Positions 1 through 6,086 of a DNA stretch of 9,701 nt are shown piece after piece. Origin of the DNA: TMED108 sp036166415 (GTDB taxonomy: Bacteria > Fidelibacterota > Marinisomatia > Marinisomatales > TCS55); NCBI GenBank assembly GCA_036166415.1, contig JAYZHP010000029.1, positions 1 to 9,701 of the forward strand, in the 5' to 3' direction. The position numbers and the translations under genes were made by a program. The notes beneath the pieces were generated by a model. The model did no database searches. It was not told the DNA's origin and worked only from the letters and a program-made list of their open reading frames with translations. Within the stretch, counting starts at the first letter, position 1. Every line of letters begins with the position of its first letter.

Positions 1-1321
1 GATTTTCATAAGCACCAAGATCAGGATTGGATCCATCCGGGTTTGGTCTAACATTCCCTAAAATATCCTTAGCAGGAGCAGCAATATCCCAGTCGTTCCA
101 TTTTGCTGTACCCATACCAATTAAAGGGCTTTTATCAGAAAGACTATAATCTTCAGCGGCCTTATCTTTAAACCCAGGATCAATATCATATACATTACTA
201 ACTGCCCAGCTTTCATTGACCCCATTTTGCACATTACTGTAGTCTACATATATTTTATAATATTGTGTTGATCCAGCGCCTAGAACCGCACCATAGTAAT
301 TATTTTCAGTTGAGGTATATACAGATCCTTTTTGCAATATTCTACTATTAGTCACACTAGAATTGAACATATAGGTTTTTGAAGAAACCTGGTCCCAGCG
401 TCCATAACTGATCGTTCCGCCCCATACACTGCCCATATAATCGGCTTTATTATTTACATAATTTCCATCGAATGTAGAATTTAAGATTCGGGCATTTCCA
501 CCGTAAGATTGTGAATTAACATAATAAGCAATATCAATTGAAAGCGCACCACCGCTCACATTGTATCCATATTGTCCATCGCCACCTTCAGCATAGTTAT
601 TGGCGAAAAGCGAGTTAGAGATCTCAATTTGTCTTCGTACGTGAATCGCGCCACCTTTTGCTTCATCATCTGATTTAACAGCATTCTTAATAAATTTTGA
701 ATTAGAAACAACGGCATAACCATTTCTTACTTTATCATTATTATAAGGGTTCTGGAAAGAAATTGCGCCACCTTCATATTCAGCTTCATTTTCTCTAAAT
801 GTACAGGATTCAAAATTAACCACGGCATCTCCACCTACCAATACCGCACCACCGCTATAGCCCGCTTTATTTTTTTCAAACGTAGAATTTCTAAAATCTA
901 CTCTAGTATAGCTATAAAATGTAAATGCACCACCCGATGCAGTTGCTTTACCGTTTTTAAACGTAATGCCATCGAAAACAGTGACCGTATCCGCATTTGA
1001 TGACATATAAAAGAAATTATTCTTACCATCTGCATCAAAAATCGTTTGACCGGCACCACCAGTTCCAAGCATGATAAATGCTTTGTTTGCATTCGATACG
1101 GATGCATCAGCAAAATCATAGGTTCCAGGTTTAACCTTGATCGTATCAACATAATTGCCCAGCAAGCTGGAATCAAAAACTTTTTGTACAGTTTTAAATG
1201 CAGCGGCTTCTGAGTAGCCATTGTTGCTATCATTACCATTGGCGCCATCTACCCAAAAGACTGTTGGGACTTGCGCAAAACCTATAGAAAATGTAAATAG
1301 TAAATAATATAAATGTTTCAT
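1..1321 (-). CDS. Exported right-handed beta-helix surface protein, Pmp-like repeats (3' end outside window)
   Basis: This is the first 440 residues of a larger protein; the frame is still open at the window edge. Residues 1-17 form a signal peptide (MKHLYYLLF..., cleavage after FAQ). Residues 20-70 resemble the DUF1565-type opening of parallel beta-helix proteins (VDGANGNDSNNG, then VKPGTY). Residues 121-290 carry repeats like those of chlamydial polymorphic membrane proteins: GGA[FVIL] at 130, 158, 184, 223 and 258, alternating with FxxN at 148, 175, 210, 239 and 284. Residues 391-440 (SPLIGMG, DILGNVRPNPDG, PDLGAYE) match the typical end of such beta-helix domains, so a C-terminal anchor or sorting domain probably follows off-window. 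Its ATG shares one base with the stop of the CsgG-like gene (TGATG), and a perfect AGGAGG lies at 1331-1336, nine bases upstream. A surface adhesin-like role is inferred; the ligand is unknown. Confidence 0.85.
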   Translation of the reverse strand, partial: MKHLYYLLFTFSIGFAQVPTVFWVDGANGNDSNNGYSEAAAFKTVQKVFDSSLLGNYVDTIKVKPGTYDFADASVSNANKAFIMLGTGGAGQTIFDADGKNNFFYMSSNADTVTVFDGITFKNGKATASGGAFTFYSYTRVDFRNSTFEKNKAGYSGGAVLVGGDAVVNFESCTFRENEAEYEGGAISFQNPYNNDKVRNGYAVVSNSKFIKNAVKSDDEAKGGAIHVRRQIEISNSLFANNYAEGGDGQYGYNVSGGALSIDIAYYVNSQSYGGNARILNSTFDGNYVNNKADYMGSVWGGTISYGRWDQVSSKTYMFNSSVTNSRILQKGSVYTSTENNYYGAVLGAGSTQYYKIYVDYSNVQNGVNESWAVSNVYDIDPGFKDKAAEDYSLSDKSPLIGMGTAKWNDWDIAAPAKDILGNVRPNPDGSNPDLGAYEN

Positions 1322-2007
1322 CAGTTAGATCCTCCTGGCAAGGCTGGCGGCTCTGGCAGTGGTACTGGATCCTCCACTGTTGCTGCAAGGTATGCTGCTG
1401 CCCCTCCCCCTAATAATAAGGTCGTCCACATTAATCTACGGAGTGTTTTTCCGCCGCCTGATTTTTTCGTATCAGCTACAAGCGCCGGATCTGCCGCTGC
1501 TAGTATATCAAGCTTCTCTTGGGGTGGCTGTAGACCTACGATCTCCCAACCAACGACTTCGATCACAGTAAGAAGATTATCTACAGGGCCTTTGTATGTT
1601 TTGCTGACCGTGCGAATGGTTGCGCCGGTTTCAACTGAGAACATCTTTGCATCAATGGTATACGAATTGCCAAGCTTACCAAATGAGCCGGATACCATAT
1701 TTTGAACACCAAGTAACGCACCTACCTCTGCAGCACATTCTGAAGATGTACAGCCTGATTGCTGGAAACCCTGTTCATTTAAGATCTCATCCATTTGGTT
1801 ACGCTCCACCATAATCACCGCATCGGTATTCACCATTTCACTCATTAAGCGATCGGTTAATGTTTTGGCTTCCAGCTGACTGATTCCACGCCCTTCAAAC
1901 TCTAATAAGGCAACGGTCTGTTTTCCTTCGGTTACCTGTGCATTGATTTGAAAAGTGAAGGCAGCTAAAGCCACCAGAGAGATTGATGATCGATAAAATA
2001 TATTCAT
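1321..2007 (-). CDS. CsgG-family exported protein with C-terminal membrane helix
   Basis: The 228-residue product begins with a signal peptide (cleavage near INAQ, residues 21-24) that lacks a lipobox Cys, unlike true CsgG. Residues 31-150 look like the CsgG/HfaB or TolB-N type fold: VALLEFEGRGIS, a helix LTDRLMSEMVN, the strand VIMVERNQMDEIL, then a C-x4-C segment (C86, C91) followed by AAEVGALLGVQNMVSGSFGKLG. That order is typical of CsgG-like proteins in spirochaetes, deltaproteobacteria and related groups. Residues 191-208 form a glycine/alanine-rich hydrophobic helix, followed by a proline-rich tail (VPLPEPPALPGG). CsgG proteins form outer-membrane export pores; here that role is inferred only, and the added C-terminal helix is unusual. 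Its TGA overlaps the ATG of the beta-helix gene by one base, so the two are probably coupled. Confidence 0.8.
   Translation of the reverse strand: MNIFYRSSISLVALAAFTFQINAQVTEGKQTVALLEFEGRGISQLEAKTLTDRLMSEMVNTDAVIMVERNQMDEILNEQGFQQSGCTSSECAAEVGALLGVQNMVSGSFGKLGNSYTIDAKMFSVETGATIRTVSKTYKGPVDNLLTVIEVVGWEIVGLQPPQEKLDILAAADPALVADTKKSGGGKTLRRLMWTTLLLGGGAAAYLAATVEDPVPLPEPPALPGGSN
1331..1336 (-). promoter_or_regulatory. Strong Shine-Dalgarno for the beta-helix gene
   Basis: On the minus strand this reads AGGAGG, nine bases before the ATG at 1321. It lies inside the last codons of the CsgG-like gene. It is the best ribosome binding site in the window and fixes the start of the beta-helix gene, suggesting the surface protein is translated efficiently from the shared message. 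Confidence 0.75.
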
Positions 2008-2051
2008 ATTATTCTCATTGTTATACTAATTGGCAAATTATTCCAATTCTA

Positions 2052-2702
2052 TTATTCAACAAGCGGCGGTAATGCAGCGAGCCGCTTTTCAATTTCCTCA
2101 GATAATTCTTTAACAAATTTTTCTTCTTCCCCCTCATGAAAACCTCGTCGCATAAACGTAAGGGTGCGATTTCCATCCATGACAAATAATCTAGGAAGTT
2201 TCATCGCATTATATCGCTTCATGGTATGGCCTCTGCGATCGTAAAGTATTTGCATGGTCATTCCTTTTTTCTTCAAAAACCCTTCCGCCTCTGGTGCATC
2301 GGCATACTTAATCCCATAGACTTCGCCAGGATTATTGCGTGTCGCATCAGTGATGTCTATCAGAAAAAACTTAATTCGTGTATCTTTATATTCTTGATAC
2401 ACCTTTTCTAAAAGCGGTAATTCTTTCATACATGGCTGACACCAGGTAGCAAAAAAACTAAGGATCACTGCATGGCGGTTCGGCTGCGTCACATTCTTGC
2501 GAAGTTTTTCTCCTTCTACCTCTGACCAATTTTTTAAAAACTCAAATTTACCGGGTGCGTACATCAATGCAAAAGAAGGTGCCACATCCCCAATTTTTAG
2601 ATCAAGAGGGTCCGGAGCAGTTTGTGCTTTTAAATCATCTTGGGCAAAACCAAATGAAAATGTTGCACAAAATAATATTATTTGAAAAAACTTAAATTTC
2701 AT
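2052..2702 (-). CDS. TlpA/ResA-like periplasmic thioredoxin
   Basis: The 216-residue product has a signal peptide (residues 1-20, ending FGFAQ) and a redoxin/TlpA-type thioredoxin fold. The active site is WCQPC (C88, C91) preceded by ILSFFAT; the cis-proline loop is LPRLFVMD with P170. The region 36-60 (LKIGDVAPSFAL) is the usual start of TlpA and AhpC/TSA-type domains, and the insertion around 115-145 fits TlpA/ResA proteins. It should act in the periplasm as a thiol-disulfide reductase. AAGGA sits about seven bases before the ATG. It lies 16 bases after the LPP20-like gene and 44 bases before the CsgG-like gene, whose C-x4-C pair is a possible substrate (inference). In the cis-Pro loop the common Thr or Thr-Thr after Pro is replaced by Arg-Leu, which could alter substrate choice. 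Confidence 0.88.
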   Translation of the reverse strand: MKFKFFQIILFCATFSFGFAQDDLKAQTAPDPLDLKIGDVAPSFALMYAPGKFEFLKNWSEVEGEKLRKNVTQPNRHAVILSFFATWCQPCMKELPLLEKVYQEYKDTRIKFFLIDITDATRNNPGEVYGIKYADAPEAEGFLKKKGMTMQILYDRRGHTMKRYNAMKLPRLFVMDGNRTLTFMRRGFHEGEEEKFVKELSEEIEKRLAALPPLVE

Positions 2703-2718
2703 GATTTTCCTTATTTAA

Positions 2719-3546
2719 TTAGTCTATTAGTATGAGTACTCTGCAATCATTGAGTACTTTGTAGTTTCTATTTGCCATATCAATTTTAGATACATCTGCA
2801 TTGCTAATCGTGATATCTGTACGATTAGTTCCAGCGGTGCCAATCCCTTTGACTACCATTGGGTTGCCTACAACGCGTTGATCTTGCTGAGCGGCTTCCA
2901 ATGTTTTGGAATAACCAGCAACCCCATTTTCAACTGCATATTTACGGGAATATTTTCCAGGGCCATAAATGGCATTGCCGTTTTGATCTAAAATTCTAGG
3001 CGCCATCGCTGGGCGGGCTTTTAGTCCGCGCGCATCTATAATAATTCCGGTAACACCTCCTGCTTGAGTAGCGTTTGCAGTTGGGGTAGTTCCTTGATTG
3101 TTAGCTGCTGGTTGGGCTGTAGCGGGTACGGTAACCGGGGGCAAGACAATATCAGAAATTCCGCTCATCGGAACGGAATATTCCATCTCAACCGATGTGT
3201 CGCTCAAATATTTTGGCTGACCAACCGGTCTTGCGCCTCTAATAAATCCCTGTACTTTTGTACTGATCACATCATCCACCATTGCGCCGCTCATCGTAGT
3301 CTCGCTGGTTAAGGTAACCCCATTTACGATCTCGATCAACTGACGCATGGCATCTTGCTTTGCAATCCGTAGCGCCATCCGACGCGCCATACCAGCATTG
3401 ACCGCATTGCTTGGCACAAAGCCTATGCCAACCGCTGTAATGCTCTGATCTGAATAATTGATGCTCCCTTTATCTAGTTGGGTAACGACTCCTTGGGCAG
3501 ATATCCCACTCAAAACAAAAATAATGCTATAAATTAATCGTTTCAT
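2719..3546 (-). CDS. LPP20/FlgT_N-like exported protein with C-terminal IDARGL domain
   Basis: The 275-residue product has a signal peptide (residues 1-18, ISAQ) without a lipobox. Residues 35-133 form an LPP20/FlgT_N-like module: AVGIGF, then a long helix ARRMALRIAKQDAMRQL, the stretch TSETTMSGAMVDD, KVQGFIRGARPV, and a closing strand VEMEYSVPM. A low-complexity linker rich in Pro, Ala, Thr and Gln (137-165) leads to a second domain opening GIIIDARGLKARPAMAPRILD and containing GNAIYGPGKYS. Similar IDARGL domains are known to me from uncharacterised envelope proteins of other Gram-negative bacteria. AGAGGT lies six bases before the ATG. It follows the FlgT-like gene by 17 bases, and its first module is recognisably related to that protein's N-terminus. 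A structural, envelope-associated role is likely; the exact function is unknown. Confidence 0.8.
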   Translation of the reverse strand: MKRLIYSIIFVLSGISAQGVVTQLDKGSINYSDQSITAVGIGFVPSNAVNAGMARRMALRIAKQDAMRQLIEIVNGVTLTSETTMSGAMVDDVISTKVQGFIRGARPVGQPKYLSDTSVEMEYSVPMSGISDIVLPPVTVPATAQPAANNQGTTPTANATQAGGVTGIIIDARGLKARPAMAPRILDQNGNAIYGPGKYSRKYAVENGVAGYSKTLEAAQQDQRVVGNPMVVKGIGTAGTNRTDITISNADVSKIDMANRNYKVLNDCRVLILID

Positions 3547-3563
3547 AATATACCTCTTATAAA

Positions 3564-4676
3564 TTATTGTGCTATTTCAGCTGTAATTCTATTTCCACTT
3601 AAGCCGGTTACTTTGATAGAAAGTCCATCCGGGCTGGTTTGAGCAAGCCCCATTGCTAACGCCTGGGCTTTGCCTTCAAACTCCACTTCAAATTCTGCTA
3701 CGCCTTCATTTAAACTTTTTGCATAGGCATTGCGAATACCAGAAACGGTTTGGGCTTTTAAAAAAGATTCAAAGGTCATGTAAGACATAAAGTCTGCGCC
3801 TTTAAGCACAATAAAGACTTTCGTGAAATTAGACTGCTGGGTGCTCCATTTTGTAATCAATTGGGTAATGATATTATTGCCAAGCTCCTCAGCGGCTTTA
3901 TTTACTGCCATTGTTCCTGCTGTTGAAGCTGAAATGTGGGGATGCTTTCCATTTACAGAAGGAACTACTGCAAGAATCTCACCGGTATCCGTACGAACAA
4001 TTTTGCCATTTGCATCTGCTTGCCCTGAGAACATCGGACCAAATTTTCCCCCAGAAGAAATTTTAGCTGTTCCAATTACGATAACTTCAGCCCCTAACTG
4101 GGAAGCGATCTTAGCTGCAGCAGAAACATTTCCAGCCATAGCCTGAGTATAGTCCGCCTGCCCTTTTAGTGCTTGAACCAATTGCCGATCCACCACATCA
4201 AACCCTCTTTCATAAAAGGTGGCCAATAGTTTCGTCTCTGCAAAATTGGTTGACGTTTTATCGATCAGGTTTTCTTCTTTCATTAGAAAAATTATACGTG
4301 GACGGTTCATCGCGTTCAAAAGTGTTTGCAGCGCAGCTTCATCAGCCATCACCTGATCGATCATATCGGTTACTTCCGCCTCAATGGTGACTTCAAAATT
4401 TCCATCGGGACCTTTGGATTCTTTAATGACTTTAAATGTTTTGACAAAACCTTGGGCTTTGGAATAAATATTGTCTTCAATAGACGTTGCAGTGACCGTA
4501 GTTGTTGAGGTCATATATGCGCCTAGACCTTGCTCAACGGCATCTCTTTTTGCCTGCTCAATTGCAGCATCCTTGGTAAGGCCATAGCCAACACCAGTGG
4601 CTTTTTGCTGAGCAAAAACAAGACCAAACAATGCAATCAATATATATAATACTATATTTTTTATCTTATTTACCAT
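3564..4676 (-). CDS. FlgT-like periplasmic assembly protein
   Basis: Read from the ATG at 4676, the product has 370 residues. An ATG 12 bases upstream (4688) is also in frame, but the shorter start gives a cleaner signal peptide (MVNKIKN, hydrophobic core, FAQ) and has GAGAG just upstream. In the longer numbering, residues 29-108 are an LPP20/FlgT_N-type module: ATGVGYG, AIEQAKRDAVEQGLGAY, TSTTTVTA, YSKAQGFVKTFKV, FEVTIEAEV. Residues 129-282 resemble a TolB-N/FlgT middle domain (RPRIIFLMKEENL, GFDVVDRQ, LGAEVIVIGTA). Residues 288-374 form a small alpha-beta C-terminal domain. No Cys is present. In Vibrio, FlgT helps build the flagellar H-ring in the periplasm, but no flagellar gene is visible here, so the name indicates fold only. 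It is the first gene of the leftward run. Confidence 0.8.
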   Translation of the reverse strand: MVNKIKNIVLYILIALFGLVFAQQKATGVGYGLTKDAAIEQAKRDAVEQGLGAYMTSTTTVTATSIEDNIYSKAQGFVKTFKVIKESKGPDGNFEVTIEAEVTDMIDQVMADEAALQTLLNAMNRPRIIFLMKEENLIDKTSTNFAETKLLATFYERGFDVVDRQLVQALKGQADYTQAMAGNVSAAAKIASQLGAEVIVIGTAKISSGGKFGPMFSGQADANGKIVRTDTGEILAVVPSVNGKHPHISASTAGTMAVNKAAEELGNNIITQLITKWSTQQSNFTKVFIVLKGADFMSYMTFESFLKAQTVSGIRNAYAKSLNEGVAEFEVEFEGKAQALAMGLAQTSPDGLSIKVTGLSGNRITAEIAQ

Positions 4677-4698
4677 TTTCTCTCTCATATTAACTGAA

Positions 4699-4730
4699 GG
4701 GACGTACCTATATATAATAGGGGACGAACC
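4699..4730. repeat. Direct repeat GGGACGWACC, 22-bp period (candidate operator)
   Basis: GGGACGTACC at 4699-4708 and GGGACGAACC at 4721-4730 match at nine of ten positions and start 22 bases apart, about two helical turns. An AT-only stretch lies between them. They sit just upstream of the FlgT-like start codon, in the only divergent intergenic region of the window. Same-face spacing fits binding of a dimeric or cooperative regulator, but no regulator gene is in view. Confidence 0.45.
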
Positions 4731-4736
4731 ATTATA
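4731..4736 (-). promoter_or_regulatory. Candidate -10 box for the leftward operon
   Basis: On the minus strand this reads TATAAT, a perfect -10 hexamer. It would place the transcription start near 4724, inside the right copy of the direct repeat, leaving a leader of roughly 45 bases before the FlgT-like gene. No convincing -35 box is found at normal spacing, and the region is AT-rich, so the call is weak. Confidence 0.3.
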
Positions 4737-4760
4737 AATTATTCAATTCATAGGCAGGAA

Positions 4761-4774
4761 GCAATATATATTGC
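4761..4774. promoter_or_regulatory. Perfect 14-bp palindrome GCAATATATATTGC (candidate operator)
   Basis: The 14 bases equal their own reverse complement, with GC ends and an alternating AT core. It lies about midway between the divergent FlgT-like and SLH lipoprotein genes, where a shared regulator could act on both. The AT-rich core makes chance occurrence plausible. Confidence 0.35.
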
Positions 4775-4835
4775 CCTCGTGTGATGTGGCTCAAATTAAT
4801 AGATTACGCTTATTTTATTTAATATTTTTTGAGAG

Positions 4836-4841
4836 TATATT
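4836..4841 (+). promoter_or_regulatory. Candidate -10 box for the SLH lipoprotein gene
   Basis: TATATT here differs from consensus at one position and would give a leader of about 26 bases, leaving room for the GAGGA ribosome site at 4862-4866. No good -35 is seen at normal spacing. An alternative pair, TTGAGA (4829-4834) and TAAACT (4851-4856) with a 16-base spacer, scores better at -35 but would put the start almost on the ribosome site. Confidence 0.25.
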
Positions 4842-4873
4842 CAAACTAGTTAAACTTTTTTGAGGAATACCTT

Positions 4874-5998
4874 ATGTTGAGAAAATATTTACCTACAACA
4901 TCAATTACCGCTTTGATGCTCCTTGCGTCATGCGCAACAAAACCTGAAAGCGATGTTGATACCCCTGAGTATCATTACAAAGCAGGAATGCGTGCGGTGG
5001 ATAACAAAGACTACCAGCAGGCCATTAAGTCGTTTCAGCGTTCGGTTGATCTCGATAGCAAATTTGCATTGGGATATGGGGGACTTGGTCTTGCGAATGC
5101 ACGGCTTGGTAATAATAAAGAGGCTAAAAAATTTGCGTCTACCTGTGCCAGTAAGGGTGGCAAAGATCCAGATGCGCTTGCATTAAGTGGCAGGGTTTGG
5201 ATCAACATGCGCGATACAGAAAAAAAATGGTTTAAACGAGCCGAAGGCCATCTAGAAAAAGCCTTAAAAAGAAACAAAGAGCATGAAGGGTCTCAGTATT
5301 GGTTTGGAGTGGCCCATCTTTATAACTACGAGTTTGATAAAGCGGAAGACTATTTTCGCCAAGTAGTAAATAAGCGCGGTGAATATTCTGGGATGGCTGA
5401 TGGAAAATGGAAGCTATCGCAAAAAATTGTGCGCGCAATGCCCGGTACTCCCGTTGGAAAAAAAGTAGCGCTAAAAGAAAGAATTGATCGAGCAGATCTT
5501 GCTGTATTGTTTGCTGAAGAATTAAAAATAGGGGTTCTCTTTGATAGAATGCCTACGCAATCTGCTGGGTTCCAAAGCCCCTCTCAGGCAGCGCAAAATA
5601 CTTCTATTGCGGTTCCAAATGATTCAAGAGACCATTGGGCTGAAACCTGGATTAAGGACATGATACGCTATGGGATCATGAACGTAGAACCTGATGGAAA
5701 CTTTTATCCAGATGACAATATTAATAGAGCAACATACGCGATGGCGGTTCAAAGATTATTGGTTGTTGCTACCCGCGATGAAAGCCTTGAGACAAAATAC
5801 TTCGGAGAAGCGCAAAGCAGATTTAGTGATGTACCTAGTAGTCATTTTGCTTACAACGCGATGGCTATTTGCACTGAACGAGGAATCATGCAGGTAGATA
5901 TGATGAATAATCGCTTTAACCCCACTGGCGATGTTACGGGAGCTGATGCATTATTGATTATAAGAAATTTGCAAAACTCCCTCCGCATGACATTTTAA
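4874..5998 (+). CDS. TPR and S-layer homology (SLH) domain lipoprotein
   Basis: The 374-residue product is a lipoprotein: the signal peptide ends LLASC with C20, and Ala at +2 is compatible with outer-membrane sorting. TPR-like helices follow: residues 33-64 (HYKAGMRAVDNKDYQQAIKSFQRSVDLD), 65-98 (LGLANARLGNNKEAKKF) and about 138-170 (QYWFGVAHLYNYEFDKAEDYFRQVV). The C-terminal half carries SLH repeats: a partial one at 200-217 (RIDRADLAVLFAEEL), one at 251-297 (DHWAETWIKDMIRYGIM, then FYPDDNINRATYAMAVQRLL) and one at 316-368 (RFSDVPSSHFAYNAM, then RFNPTGDVTGADALLII). SLH repeats usually bind peptidoglycan or attached polymers, so this protein may tie the outer membrane to the wall while the TPRs hold partners. 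GAGGA precedes the ATG by seven bases. It is divergent from the FlgT-like operon. Confidence 0.88.
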   Translation: MLRKYLPTTSITALMLLASCATKPESDVDTPEYHYKAGMRAVDNKDYQQAIKSFQRSVDLDSKFALGYGGLGLANARLGNNKEAKKFASTCASKGGKDPDALALSGRVWINMRDTEKKWFKRAEGHLEKALKRNKEHEGSQYWFGVAHLYNYEFDKAEDYFRQVVNKRGEYSGMADGKWKLSQKIVRAMPGTPVGKKVALKERIDRADLAVLFAEELKIGVLFDRMPTQSAGFQSPSQAAQNTSIAVPNDSRDHWAETWIKDMIRYGIMNVEPDGNFYPDDNINRATYAMAVQRLLVVATRDESLETKYFGEAQSRFSDVPSSHFAYNAMAICTERGIMQVDMMNNRFNPTGDVTGADALLIIRNLQNSLRMTF

Positions 5999-6023
5999 TT
6001 ATTTCTTTCAAATCCGGTAAGGT

Positions 6024-6057
6024 AAAAAGGGTTGCTTTGGCAGCCCTTTTTGTTTTT
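6024..6057 (+). terminator. Intrinsic terminator after the SLH lipoprotein gene
   Basis: AAAAAGGGTTGC (6024-6035) pairs with GCAGCCCTTTTT (6040-6051) around a TTTG loop, with one G-T wobble, and is followed by GTTTTT. The GC-rich seven-pair core plus T-run is a classic Rho-independent terminator. The A-run also pairs with the T-run, so the hairpin could work in both directions, though no leftward gene ends here. It separates the SLH gene from the run leading to ligA. Confidence 0.9.
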
Positions 6058-6086
6058 CAGGCTTTATTATTCGATTAAATTATACC

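Noticed and set aside
1313..1705. Plus-strand open frame opposite the CsgG-like gene
   Set aside because: It has low-complexity Ser/Ala/Pro composition and no domain, while the opposite strand encodes a recognisable exported protein over the same span.
2028..2048. AATTGG/CCAATT inverted repeat between the thioredoxin and CsgG-like genes as a terminator
   Set aside because: The stem has only six mostly AT pairs with a nine-base loop and no T-run on the minus strand. The 44-base gap remains compatible with read-through.
3564..4688. Calling the first leftward gene a true flagellar protein (flgT)
   Set aside because: Only the domain order resembles FlgT; no flagellar gene is visible and the similarity is at fold level, so no gene symbol is given.
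4829..4856. TTGAGA and TAAACT as the main promoter of the SLH lipoprotein gene
   Set aside because: Spacing of 16 is acceptable, but the start would fall almost on the ribosome binding site, leaving a leader of about ten bases; kept only as an alternative.
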